From the NCBI RefSeq assembly GCF_003851125.1, contig NZ_BGOW01000007.1, positions 1 through 32,343 of the forward strand: a stretch of 32,343 nt of DNA, written 5' to 3'. Every line of letters begins with the position of its first letter. Within the stretch, counting starts at the first letter, position 1. The DNA is from Sulfuriferula multivorans (GTDB lineage Bacteria > Pseudomonadota > Gammaproteobacteria > Burkholderiales > Sulfuriferulaceae). Position numbers and translations under genes: made by a program. The notes beneath the pieces are model-generated. The model saw nothing but the letters and a program-made list of their open reading frames with translations. It made no database searches and was not told the origin of the DNA. Of this stretch, positions 1 to 8,203 are shown piece by piece.

Positions 1-230
1 CGCTCCCAATACCGCTTTGGTTCGCGCCATGGCTCGCTCCAGAAAGACGATGAGCGTAGTGTGGCATAAAGATAGTTAACCGAACAGTATTGGGACAAGT
101 CCAGAAATACCTTCCCGACTCTTTTCGATGAGGGCTCTTTGAAGCATCGCGTCGGTATTGTCAAGTAAAGCATGAAGAAGCAAGAAAATAGCCGAGCGAA
201 GACAAATTTCGTCATCAGTTTCTTGAAGAA
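1..230. other. Left-edge stretch without a recognisable gene
   Basis: I see no convincing gene, repeat or RNA in this stretch. The reading frame of the nitroreductase remnant that follows is open from about position 192, immediately after a TAG at 189-191, so the last 40 bases may be decayed coding sequence of that gene. The remainder could be further decayed gene sequence or the flank of a gene lying outside the window. Confidence 0.4.
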
Positions 231-569
231 TTGTTGAACGGTCAAGCCGAGTTCTGCATTTTCACGCTGGCGATGGTGGCGGAGTTCGGCGCGCCACTGC
301 AAGAGGCCCGATGGCGTTATCGACAACTGCATTGCGAGGCTGGCCTGTTGGGACAAGTACTCTACCTGGAGGCGGAAGCCGCCGGCTTGCGCGGAACCGG
401 AATCGGCTGCTACTTCGATGACGACTGCCACGAACTGCTGGGACTACAACTACATGGCACGACATCCCCATCGCTCTACCACTTTACGGTGGGCTATCAG
501 CTGGTGGATGTCCACCGCCGTTACCCGGATCATCTGGCCCTCATCGAGGGTGCAGAATCTGCGCCCTGA
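231..569 (+). pseudogene. C-terminal remnant of a SagB-type nitroreductase-family protein
   Basis: The 112-residue frame carries the typical C-terminal block of SagB/ThcOx-type nitroreductase-fold proteins: an EAGLLGQVLYLEAEAAG segment, then GTGIGCYFDD, then HELLGL and YHFTVG near the end. Family members are several hundred residues and bind FMN in an N-terminal half that is absent here. The only available start is a TTG, with no clear ribosome binding site, and the frame is closed by a stop just upstream at 189-191. I infer a 5'-truncated, probably non-functional relic. It converges on the amidase gene, leaving about 40 bases between the two stop codons. It has no obvious link to purine metabolism. 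A short expressed protein cannot be excluded. Confidence 0.6.
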
Positions 570-611
570 TATCCTAAGCCTCTACTCCGGATACTGATTA
601 TGGACGGTAAT

Positions 612-1967
612 CTAACCCAGTGGAAAACCTGCGTTATATCCTATTTGTTGGTTGCACCAGGCGGCCACTTTCAACGTCTTGCTATCGTTCAGATACGGAC
701 CCACCACTTGCAGGCCCAACGGCAACCCGTTTGGCCCATGCCCGACGGGGAAGCTTATGGCCGGCACACCCATCAGGGTCCAGATGCCGCAGAAACTCGC
801 ATCGCCGGTGTCGCTCAAGGTTTTTGGCGCTTCCCCTGTTGCAGGGGGCGTTACAATGCCGTCAAACCTGCCGAATAAGTCTGCTAGCTGCGCGCGCATT
901 TCCTCGGCAGCCTTCAGCGCTTCAAGATATTGGACGGCTGAAACTTTAAGCCCGGTTTCTATCAGAAAATCCAGCGGCTTGCTGGTTTTGCCCGGATATT
1001 GCGCCTGTAGAGGAGCATAGATTTGCGCGCCTTCGGCGAACAGGATAGTCCTCAACACATCAAGGGCACGGTCAAAGGAGTTCGGCAACTCTATCCAATG
1101 TACTACCGCGCCAGCCTCGGCAAGCTGCGCCACGTTCTTTTTGAACATGGCTTTCTGCACGTCGTCGGCCAAATCCCATACAGGCGTTTGTATCGCTGCA
1201 AGTCGAGGCGGCTGGCCCCATTCCGTGGCGTCTGCGGAACAGGCTTGCATGGGATTCACCAAAAGACTATGGGGATCGCCGCGATCAAAACCGCTCAGGC
1301 AAGATGCAAGGAATGCAGCATCCCCTATGCTACGTGCGAAAACGCCTACATGATCCAGCGTTGGACTCAGGGGATGAACCCCGGTTCTGGAAATAAGGCC
1401 GTAGCTGGGTTTGTATCCTACCACCCCGCAATAAGCTGCAGGACGAATGACGGAACCAACCGTCTGTGTGCCAAAAGCAGCAGGTACACAGCCTGCGGCA
1501 ACTGCGGCGGCCGATCCGCTCGACGAACCGCCCGGGGTATGCCCAAGATTCCATGGATTGCGGGTTTTTCCGGGATGGCGCCAGGCGAACTCGGTAGTCA
1601 CTGTTTTGCCCATCACAAACGCGCCTGCAGCGTGCAGGAGCTGAACAACAGTCGCGGATTGAGAAGGGACATGCCCGGCATAGATGGGCGATCCCATCGA
1701 AGTGGGCATCCCCCTGGTCGAGACAATGTCTTTCATTCCCGCCGGGATACCGTGCAAACTGCCGGGCGGCCGCCCGTCCGCCAACTGACGGTCGGCTTCA
1801 CGGGCGCATTGGAGTGCGAACTCCGGATCCAGCCACTCCCACGCCTTAATCTTGTCCTCCAAGCTTTCCGCCCGGACGAGACAGGCGCGAGTCAGCTCTT
1901 CGCTGGAAAAACTGCGCTCGCGTATCCCCTTTAACGCGTCCAACAAACCGAGTTCATACAATTCCAT
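612..1967 (-). CDS. Amidase of the amidase-signature family (AtzE/GatA-like)
   Basis: A 451-residue hydrolase of the amidase-signature family, predicted cytoplasmic. The Ser-cisSer-Lys triad is visible: Lys79 in GMKDI, Ser148 in GGSSSGS and Ser172 in TVGSVIRPA; the 24-residue spacing between the serines matches the family. The TQTVGSVIRPAAYCGV stretch resembles amidases of the AtzE/allophanate-hydrolase type more than true GatA. I chose the ATG at 1967 because the longer frame starts with TTG at 1994 inside the upstream TauE gene. It is the last gene of the accessory cassette, 19 bases after tauE-like, and no gatB or gatC is nearby, which argues against a tRNA amidotransferase. The substrate is unknown; a ureide, carbamoyl or other amide compound imported by the neighbouring ABC system is a reasonable inference. 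AtzE proper needs a small AtzG partner, and I see none. Confidence 0.88.
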   Translation of the reverse strand: MELYELGLLDALKGIRERSFSSEELTRACLVRAESLEDKIKAWEWLDPEFALQCAREADRQLADGRPPGSLHGIPAGMKDIVSTRGMPTSMGSPIYAGHVPSQSATVVQLLHAAGAFVMGKTVTTEFAWRHPGKTRNPWNLGHTPGGSSSGSAAAVAAGCVPAAFGTQTVGSVIRPAAYCGVVGYKPSYGLISRTGVHPLSPTLDHVGVFARSIGDAAFLASCLSGFDRGDPHSLLVNPMQACSADATEWGQPPRLAAIQTPVWDLADDVQKAMFKKNVAQLAEAGAVVHWIELPNSFDRALDVLRTILFAEGAQIYAPLQAQYPGKTSKPLDFLIETGLKVSAVQYLEALKAAEEMRAQLADLFGRFDGIVTPPATGEAPKTLSDTGDASFCGIWTLMGVPAISFPVGHGPNGLPLGLQVVGPYLNDSKTLKVAAWCNQQIGYNAGFPLG

Positions 1968-1986
1968 TCTCAATACCTTTTTATTC

Positions 1987-2799
1987 TTACCCAAAGAAAA
2001 TAATTTTTATGCCGATGCCGGCTTGCAGGGTGGCAAGCCCGTATTTCAAGTTCTGCGGAGCCATCCGTAGTGCCAGCTTTGTTCCGTAAGGCACCGAAAT
2101 CAGAGAGGCAACCCCCAGTATCAGCATTGCCGGCAGGAATATCCAACCAAGTGTCCCAGTCTCTATCGAATGGCTGCTCCACCCTTGATACACGTAGTCA
2201 GAGGTACTCAATAATGCAGAAAATACAATTGCGGCAGCGGAAGAGGCAATCGCCTTGTGTATCGAAACGCGTGCCAGCAGAACAAGCGCCGGCACCAGTA
2301 TGGCGCCACCGCCCACGCCAAACATTGCCGCCAGAAGTCCAGCCAAAATGCCTACAGCGAAATACGTGGCCCGACGTTCAGGTACTTCCTGTGCAACGCG
2401 GCTCAACGGGTAAACGGGAGCAATTGTCAGCAGGGCAAGCAGCCACATCAACAACCCAAACCCCAGCCGGATCGTACGTTCGTCAGCCGCCAACATCAGA
2501 TGTGCACCGCTGGCGGTTCCGGCAATTGAACCGAGCACTACCCAGCGTAACAACCTCCAATCTATCAGTCCCTGGCGCCGATATTCCCACGTGGTTTTGG
2601 CACCGCTAAAAATCATGACGGAAAGACTTGTGGCGATCGCGGTGCTAACCGCCACCCGCGGTTCCCAACCCCAAGACAAGAACGAATGATAAAGAATCGG
2701 CACCATGACCGCGCCACCCCCGATTCCCAGCAGCCCAGTCAAAAATCCTGCGGCCAGTCCACCCGTTACAAAAATGGAAAAAATCGAGAATGTCAGCAT
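1987..2799 (-). CDS. TauE/SafE family membrane transporter
   Basis: A 270-residue, highly hydrophobic protein with the duplicated TauE/SafE signature: GLLGIGGGAVMVPIL near the N terminus and GVGGGAILVPALVLL near the middle, giving about eight predicted membrane segments. Family members are proposed exporters of sulfite, sulfoacetate and other organic anions, but the substrate is rarely known. It lies between the ABC binding protein and the amidase, so it may export an anionic by-product of the amidase reaction or act as an extra carrier for the substrate; this is inference. The ATG at 2799 lacks a strong ribosome binding site. About 130 bases separate it from the binding-protein gene, so it may be co-transcribed at a lower level. 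Confidence 0.88.
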   Translation of the reverse strand: MLTFSIFSIFVTGGLAAGFLTGLLGIGGGAVMVPILYHSFLSWGWEPRVAVSTAIATSLSVMIFSGAKTTWEYRRQGLIDWRLLRWVVLGSIAGTASGAHLMLAADERTIRLGFGLLMWLLALLTIAPVYPLSRVAQEVPERRATYFAVGILAGLLAAMFGVGGGAILVPALVLLARVSIHKAIASSAAAIVFSALLSTSDYVYQGWSSHSIETGTLGWIFLPAMLILGVASLISVPYGTKLALRMAPQNLKYGLATLQAGIGIKIIFFG

Positions 2800-2931
2800 A
2801 TTGGGCCAGGATGGTGGGCTGGGCGCCCAGGGCTTGGAGGCATTAGTGGTCCAAGACGCGGCGGGATTGGTGCGGCCATTGAGACCACCGACCCGATCGC
2901 GCTCTGGACCAGGAAAGCGTTGGCAACAAAA

Positions 2932-3912
2932 TTATTTCATCGCAATCGCTTTGTCCGAAAAGGCCGTATTGATGACATTTTTATATGCCGGCACTTCTTT
3001 CAAGTTGCCGAGATAAACCTGGGTTTTCATGCCTGTGTCAAAGGCCTCTGCCGTTGTGGCAACGCTCTTCGGATAGACACTATCTGCAATCATGCGCTTG
3101 ACCGCTGATTCAACGACTTTAGGATCCAGTGTTGGAAACTCGGCCTGGGCGATTTTAGTGGCACCCTCGGGATCAGTAGTGATATAACGCATCGCCAATT
3201 CCATGCCGTTTACAAATCTTTGAATCGCATCCGGGTCGGTATTTTTTTTAGTTGTCACAGAAGAAAACGCATATGGGCCATACATTTTCGGGAAACCGAG
3301 AATGACGTTCATACCCTTGCTGACAGCCTGATCAAGCCCTGGCTCGTACATCACCGCCACCTTGGCCTGATTGGCTAATAATGGACCTATTTCGGAGCCA
3401 ATCTGGACCTGAATCATTTTCAGGTCCTTGTTAGGTTCGATACCCTTTTCCTTCATCAACTTGATGAATAGCGACGTACTCGTCGTAGGCATCATGCCCG
3501 TCGAAATTGTCTCGCCCTTTAGGTTCTCCACGTTGGAATACTTGAAACCCGGCTGCGCTGCTATCCACACAGCTGCCCGGTTGACCACATTGGAAACAAT
3601 TTGCAACGGCGCACCTTTGGAAATGGCGATAGCCGTCCATTCCGGGCCATGGATAGAAAAATCAGCACTACCGGAAATGACTGATGCCAGCGCAACACTG
3701 GGCGAACCCGCTGTCTGCTTCTCCACATCCAATCCTTCCTTTTTGAAAAATCCCTTATCCATGGCCACATAGAACGGCAAATACAGCAGCGACTGGAACG
3801 CTTGTGAAACGATTACCTTTTTCGGTGCCACTTCAGCCGAAGATGTACCAGGAATTGCTACCAAAGCAGCAATCAATAGGACAGAGGCAAACCTTGGAAA
3901 TTTGAAGCTCAT
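2932..3912 (-). CDS. ABC transporter substrate-binding protein, NMT1/THI5-like (SsuA/TauA type)
   Basis: A 326-residue periplasmic binding protein. The N terminus is a Sec signal peptide (positive MSFKFPR, hydrophobic core, cleavage near TSSA/E at about residue 26). The mature part starts with the NMT1/THI5-like pattern: FQSLLYLPFYVAMDKGFFKKEGLDVE, then the GSADFSIHGPEW segment that lines the ligand pocket in the family. Such proteins deliver sulfonates, nitrate, thiamine precursors, pyrimidines or other small N/S compounds. The ligand is not predictable here. It is followed on the minus strand by tauE-like and the amidase and preceded by a permease and ATPase, so the set is a complete type I importer. 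The purine-catabolic setting suggests a nitrogenous ligand such as a ureide, hydantoin or pyrimidine, but that is inference. Confidence 0.9.
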   Translation of the reverse strand: MSFKFPRFASVLLIAALVAIPGTSSAEVAPKKVIVSQAFQSLLYLPFYVAMDKGFFKKEGLDVEKQTAGSPSVALASVISGSADFSIHGPEWTAIAISKGAPLQIVSNVVNRAAVWIAAQPGFKYSNVENLKGETISTGMMPTTSTSLFIKLMKEKGIEPNKDLKMIQVQIGSEIGPLLANQAKVAVMYEPGLDQAVSKGMNVILGFPKMYGPYAFSSVTTKKNTDPDAIQRFVNGMELAMRYITTDPEGATKIAQAEFPTLDPKVVESAVKRMIADSVYPKSVATTAEAFDTGMKTQVYLGNLKEVPAYKNVINTAFSDKAIAMK

Positions 3913-3944
3913 GGATTTCTCCCTCTTGTTGAAAAGAAACTGAT

Positions 3945-4802
3945 TTAAACCCTAAAACGCTGGCCTGAATCGGCCTGCTTCCAGGGAAGCAGGCGGCGCT
4001 CCACGCGATCAACTACGTAGTACAAAATGAAACCGACAAGCATCAGGGTAAAGAGGCCTACCCAAACGGTATCCAGGTCGTAGAACGAAGAAGCAGTGAA
4101 GATCATGTGGCCGAGGCCGTGCGAGGAAGAAATGAATTCTCCGACTACCGCTCCGACCAAACCGAATCCGATATTGATTCGGAAAGTGGCAATGATGGCG
4201 GGAAGGGAATAAGGAACCACGACCTTGAAAAACAATTGGTGTTTTGTCGACCCTAAAGCCAGCATCAGCGACTGCAAGTCGCGATCCGCATTTTTTGCCG
4301 CCTCATAGGCCGCAATCAGGGCAATGATGAACGTCATTGAAGTAGCCAGCATGATCTTGGAGACCATACCCGTGCCGAACCAAAGGATCACAATCGGCGC
4401 GAAAGCGATTTTCGGAACGCTGTTAATAGCGACGATGAATGGTTCCACTACTCTGGCAAAAAACGAGGAGTACCACAAAGACAATCCGAGCAACGAACCT
4501 AGCAGGCTTCCAATCAGAAAACCTGCAATAGCTTCAATCACCGTAGCTTTGGCGTTATCCCACAGAGAGCCATTGTTCACAGCCTCCAATAGTTTGCTGA
4601 AAATTCCGGCCGGAGAACCCGCAAGAAATGCTGAAATCCAACCCCGTTCAACCACGAACTGCCAGATCAACAAAAACGCGAATACCATCCCGAGCTGGAT
4701 AGAGAGGGTCGAAGCGGTTGCCTTTAACTGTGGTGTCAAAAATTTTGCAGGCCGCTTAATTTTTTCGGCGTCGTTCGACTGCCTCGCCAAAACCTCATCC
4801 AT
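3945..4802 (-). CDS. ABC transporter permease (SsuC/TauC type)
   Basis: A 285-residue inner-membrane permease of the BPD_transp_1 family, with about six membrane segments and a recognisable EAA loop (YEAAKNADRDLQSLMLALG followed by the VVPYSLPAI segment) that docks with the ATPase. I chose the ATG at 4802: it directly follows the ATPase stop at 4805 and is preceded by a GGGAG ribosome binding site, whereas the longer frame to 4844 would run well into the ATPase gene. It forms one importer with the ATPase upstream and the NMT1/THI5-like binding protein downstream. Confidence 0.92.
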   Translation of the reverse strand: MDEVLARQSNDAEKIKRPAKFLTPQLKATASTLSIQLGMVFAFLLIWQFVVERGWISAFLAGSPAGIFSKLLEAVNNGSLWDNAKATVIEAIAGFLIGSLLGSLLGLSLWYSSFFARVVEPFIVAINSVPKIAFAPIVILWFGTGMVSKIMLATSMTFIIALIAAYEAAKNADRDLQSLMLALGSTKHQLFFKVVVPYSLPAIIATFRINIGFGLVGAVVGEFISSSHGLGHMIFTASSFYDLDTVWVGLFTLMLVGFILYYVVDRVERRLLPWKQADSGQRFRV

Positions 4803-4804
4803 GT

Positions 4805-5587
4805 TTAACTCCCGACCTTGGTCTGAATGTCCAGCTCTGCACAAAGCGCATGAAAATAACCTGAAAAGCGAGGATCGCTGCGAGACTCAATAGGGGTTCG
4901 CTGTGAGAGGCCTATCTCGTGAACGGCTTTCACAGTGCCGGGGCGTGAACTTAATACGACGACTCTCTTGGATAACGCGACAGCCTCGTCAATATCATGG
5001 GTTACCAATATCACCGTCTTCTTGAATGTTTCTACGGCTTCGACCAGGACGCCTTCAAGATAAAGTCTCGTCTGATAATCGAGTGCTGAGAATGGTTCGT
5101 CCAACAGAATGACCTGGGGGTCGTAAATCAGCGTTCGAATCAGCGCGACCCTTTGCTTCATTCCACCGGACAACGCCTTCGGATAAGCATGCTCGAAGCC
5201 GGCCAACCCGTAGGTATAAATGTATTCCATCGCAATTTCCCTGGACTCACTCAAAGGTGTACCCCGCACCTCAAGTCCCAGAACTACGTTTTCGAGTACG
5301 GTACGCCATGGAAAAAGCAGGTCTTTTTGCAGCATATAACCGACTTTTCCCCTCAGGCCGTTTACGACCTCGCCATCCATTCGGATTTCACCCTCATCGG
5401 GATGCAAGAGCCCTGCAATGATATTGAACACGGTGCTCTTTCCACATCCGCTCGGCCCGATGATGCTTACGAAATCCTGGTCGTACACATCAAAACTAAG
5501 CTTGTTGAGCACATTGACGTCTCCACCTTTTGCAGGGAAGGTCTTTGTGACGTTGCGCAAGGATAATTTCGGAACAGCTGTATTCAT
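4805..5587 (-). CDS. ABC transporter ATP-binding protein (SsuB/TauB type)
   Basis: A 260-residue nucleotide-binding subunit with all motifs intact: Walker A GPSGCGKST at residues 44-52, Q-loop at LQKDLLFPWRT near 87, signature LSGGMKQR at 139-146, Walker B VILLDEP at 159-165 and switch histidine in VTHDID near 197. The FPWRT sequence after the Q-loop is typical of nitrate/sulfonate/taurine-type importers. It is the first gene of the accessory cassette; a sequence matching a sigma54 promoter lies about 45 bases upstream of its start. The ATG at 5587 has only a weak ribosome binding site, but no better start precedes the conserved N terminus. Confidence 0.92.
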   Translation of the reverse strand: MNTAVPKLSLRNVTKTFPAKGGDVNVLNKLSFDVYDQDFVSIIGPSGCGKSTVFNIIAGLLHPDEGEIRMDGEVVNGLRGKVGYMLQKDLLFPWRTVLENVVLGLEVRGTPLSESREIAMEYIYTYGLAGFEHAYPKALSGGMKQRVALIRTLIYDPQVILLDEPFSALDYQTRLYLEGVLVEAVETFKKTVILVTHDIDEAVALSKRVVVLSSRPGTVKAVHEIGLSQRTPIESRSDPRFSGYFHALCAELDIQTKVGS

Positions 5588-5631
5588 TATTGGGAACCTG
5601 CGACATTGGCCATGTTCATGATCTGACTAAA

Positions 5632-5647
5632 AGCAGTATTCATGCCA
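5632..5647 (-). promoter_or_regulatory. Putative sigma54 promoter of the accessory ABC cassette
   Basis: Reading the minus strand: TGGCATG-AATA-CTGCT. This matches the -24/-12 consensus TGGCAYG-N4-YTGCW with exact 12-base GG-to-GC spacing. Transcription would start near 5621, leaving a short leader before the ATPase ATG at 5587. Confidence 0.62.
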
Positions 5648-5831
5648 ACGCGGAAACCAAGGTTGCGAGATGCCGAATACACTTTGGATTCAAAGAACTA
5701 ATATATTCATAACAATTGGTTATAAATAAAATGATCTTCCCTTTAAGTGGAACCAGTTAACCAAAGAAAAATTATTTTGGGCCCCATTTAAGTGCATTTA
5801 AAATTATGTTTGTTGACTCAGGACGATGAAG

Positions 5832-5863
5832 TTTAAATTTTAAATTTTGAATTTTGAATTTTA
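5832..5863. repeat. AT-rich 7-bp tandem repeat, about 4.5 units
   Basis: Consecutive units read TTTAAAT, TTTAAAT, TTTGAAT, TTTGAAT and a partial TTTA. The phasing of A/T runs at 7 bases and the upstream location suggest a flexible or bent control segment, but no function can be assigned. Confidence 0.7.
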
Positions 5864-6098
5864 CCGATCAAATCAGCCCGACCAGTATGTACAAAGAAGA
5901 CGCAAGATTTCAGACGTTGGAACGATGGCAGATCGGCGCAAGCAGATCGTACGATTACATTGCAAAGGGTCGGCGTGATGCGGATACACTGGGGATAGGC
6001 TCTTCAACTATACGTAGTTCGCTTCTATGCATAGTGGTCGATCTGAGCCATTCCATCACAAAAATCAGCTCGGCGTGGTTTTGTATCTGAATCTGTTC

Positions 6099-6614
6099 CT
6101 ATTTCTGCCAGAATGAACGATGCAGGCGAAGCGTTTCTTCCACAACTTCCTCGACCGGGCCGATCAGTTCCACTGGTTTCTGGCAGTGGTCGAACACATA
6201 GCGAGAGGGCACGCTCATCGTCTGATTTTCTTTGTGGCCCCCTGTTTCCTGCAAGAGCTGGCGCTCGGTCATGCCGTATACGATGCGGCCGATATTTGCC
6301 CAATAGGCGGTGCCGGCGCACATGCAGCAGGGTTCGACGGCGGTATAGAGCGTGCAACTCCATAGATACTCCGGCGAGAAATTGCTCGCGGCGATTCGTG
6401 CCAGCGTTGACTCCGCATGATTCACCGTATCGATGTTGCACTGCTCAAGCAGGATCGTCTCCTGATCCGGGCCTACCAGGATCGCACCGAACGGGTGACA
6501 ACCGAGGTTAACAGCGCGCTGGGCTACCTCGTTGGATCTGCGCAGATGCCGCAGCATCTGTTCGCGCGTGGGGGAAAAGCCCTGCGGGGGCAGGATGATG
6601 GAATTATCGGTCAT
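6099..6614 (-). CDS. Cytidine-deaminase-fold nucleobase deaminase (guanine deaminase-like)
   Basis: A 171-residue zinc deaminase of the CMP/dCMP deaminase superfamily. The zinc site is visible: His66-Ala-Glu68 (HAES) with Glu as proton shuttle, and Pro95-Cys96-x2-Cys99 (PCCMC). The CHPFGAILVGPD segment near residue 40 is shared with nucleobase deaminases such as bacterial guanine deaminases (for example the Nitrosomonas NE0047 type, which also deaminates ammeline). tRNA adenosine deaminase TadA has a similar core but is usually shorter with a different surrounding sequence, and the context argues against it. It is the last gene of the long purine operon, 57 bases after the 8-oxoguanine deaminase. 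An amidohydrolase-type guanine deaminase is in the same operon, so this enzyme may be redundant or act on another aminopurine or aminotriazine. Confidence 0.88.
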   Translation of the reverse strand: MTDNSIILPPQGFSPTREQMLRHLRRSNEVAQRAVNLGCHPFGAILVGPDQETILLEQCNIDTVNHAESTLARIAASNFSPEYLWSCTLYTAVEPCCMCAGTAYWANIGRIVYGMTERQLLQETGGHKENQTMSVPSRYVFDHCQKPVELIGPVEEVVEETLRLHRSFWQK

Positions 6615-6671
6615 GGTCGAGACTTCTGATTTCTCTCATAGCCAAGGTGCTGCCCCAAAGGAATAAGCATT

Positions 6672-8084
6672 TCAAACCAGCCCTGCTCTTTTTAACATGC
6701 CCATACTGGCCGCGTTATGGCGTTTGATCAGCGCTGCCATATCCATGCCTTTCAGCTCGCTATTCTCGACCACGATCTTGCCATTAATGACAGAAAGCCA
6801 GACACGGCCGGGTGCGCAAGTCAGCAGCGAAGCGACCGGATCTCCCAGCGCACCGGCGTGACCCAGGTCATCCACACGAAAGGCCACCAGATCAGCGGCT
6901 TTGCCCGGTTCCAGGCTGCCAATGTCGTCGCGTTGCAGCACACGCGCTCCACCCAGAGTAGCGAGTTCCAGCGCCTCCCGTGCAGACAGGCGATCAGCAC
7001 GCGACTCAAAGCCGGGCCAGCCTACGCGCTGCAGCAGCATGGCTTGGCGCGCCTCGCCCAGCATATGGTTGCCGTCGTTACTTGCGGAGCCATCTACCCC
7101 TAATCCCACACGCACACCCAAGTCCAGCATGCGCCGCACTGGTGCGATGCCCGAGGCGAGAATCATGTTGCTGCTGGCACAGTGACAGACACCACTGCAA
7201 TGGTGGGCCAGCCGGCCCATGTCAGATTCGCTGGGGTGCACCATGTGGGCGAACCAGACGTCACTCCCCATCCACTCGACTGATTCGGCATAGTCCAGGG
7301 GATGTTTTCCGAATTTTTCAAGGCAGAAGCGATCCTCGTCCAGGGTTTCGGCAAGGTGGGTATGCAAACCAACGCGCTGATAAGTACGCGCCAGGCGTGC
7401 ACTCTCACGCATCAGGTCTGCACTCACGCTGAAAGGCGAACAGGGCGCAAGACCGATGCGCAGCATGGAACGCGGCGCGGCATCATGAAAAGTCTCAATG
7501 ACGCGCTGGCTGTCCTCAAGAATAGCGGCCTCGTTTTCTACTACCCTGTCTGGTGGCAGCCCTCCCTGGCTCTCGCCCAGGCTCATGCTGCCGCGCGTGG
7601 GATGAAATCGCACACCGAGCTCGCGTGCGGCGGCAATTTCGTCGTCCAGCCGCGTGCCATTTGGAAACAGATAAAGGTGATCCGCCACGGTGGTGGCACC
7701 GGATAGCAGCAGTTCAGCCAGTCCAACCTGGGTACTGACGTGTATCGCTTCCGGATCCATTTCAGCCCATACCGGGTAAAGCATTTTCAGCCAGTCAAAC
7801 AGCACCCTGCCCTGCCCGGTGCCAATCGCACGCGTGAGGGTCTGGTAGAGATGATGATGGCAATTGACCAGCCCGGGCATCACCACACAGCCCCTGGCAT
7901 CAATGGTGCGATGTGGGTAGCGAAAAGCAGGGTCTTGCGCTATCCATGCATCGATTTCCGTGGCTGCACCCAGCCTCAGGATCGTGTCACCCTCGACCAG
8001 GACACTGGCGCGAGGCAACTCTTCACGAGTTGCATTCATGGTCACCACCACCTCGGCATCGTGGATCAGTATCCGATTAATCAT
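6672..8084 (-). CDS. 8-oxoguanine deaminase / amidohydrolase-superfamily deaminase
   Basis: A 470-residue metal-dependent deaminase of the amidohydrolase superfamily (TrzA/AtzA-like subgroup). Probable metal ligands are His76 and His78 in the NCHHHLYQ motif, His243 in HTHLAE, His280 in WFAHMVH, and Asp331 in GVDGSASND. The NCHHHLYQTLTRA and GVDGSASNDGNH patterns are those of enzymes annotated as 8-oxoguanine deaminase, which convert 8-oxoguanine to urate plus ammonia and so feed straight into the uricase step. The ATG at 8084 is preceded by a GAG-containing ribosome binding site. It follows the guanine deaminase gene after 119 bases in the same operon. A related substrate such as isocytosine or a pterin cannot be excluded from sequence alone. 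Confidence 0.86.
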   Translation of the reverse strand: MINRILIHDAEVVVTMNATREELPRASVLVEGDTILRLGAATEIDAWIAQDPAFRYPHRTIDARGCVVMPGLVNCHHHLYQTLTRAIGTGQGRVLFDWLKMLYPVWAEMDPEAIHVSTQVGLAELLLSGATTVADHLYLFPNGTRLDDEIAAARELGVRFHPTRGSMSLGESQGGLPPDRVVENEAAILEDSQRVIETFHDAAPRSMLRIGLAPCSPFSVSADLMRESARLARTYQRVGLHTHLAETLDEDRFCLEKFGKHPLDYAESVEWMGSDVWFAHMVHPSESDMGRLAHHCSGVCHCASSNMILASGIAPVRRMLDLGVRVGLGVDGSASNDGNHMLGEARQAMLLQRVGWPGFESRADRLSAREALELATLGGARVLQRDDIGSLEPGKAADLVAFRVDDLGHAGALGDPVASLLTCAPGRVWLSVINGKIVVENSELKGMDMAALIKRHNAASMGMLKRAGLV

Positions 8085-8203
8085 CTATTTATTTCTCAGC
8101 AGAAAGCACGCCGTAGCGCAGATTTTTTTGGCTCAAATAGCGGCGATAAACAACAGACCGGCGGTCGCTTGCCAGTGACAATTTCATTCCCGCAGCAAGT
8201 GAG

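Larger units (their letters stand above)
5588..6098. other. 511-bp intergenic region upstream of the accessory ABC cassette
   Basis: Between the end of the long xdh operon and the accessory cassette. It holds a sigma54-type promoter (5632-5647), a short dyad ATAAC-N5-GTTAT (5709-5723), a strongly AT-rich tract, and a 7-bp tandem repeat (5832-5863). A 78-codon frame at 5854-6090 on the plus strand has no recognisable domain or ribosome binding site and I do not treat it as a gene. No convincing NtrC-type dyad was found here. Confidence 0.6.

Noticed and set aside
1023-1934. 303-codon open frame on the plus strand
   Set aside because: It lies wholly antisense to the amidase gene, has no recognisable domain and no ribosome binding site; the amidase frame has its full catalytic triad.
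5854-6090. 78-codon plus-strand frame in the intergenic region
   Set aside because: No family match, no Shine-Dalgarno sequence and composition like non-coding DNA.
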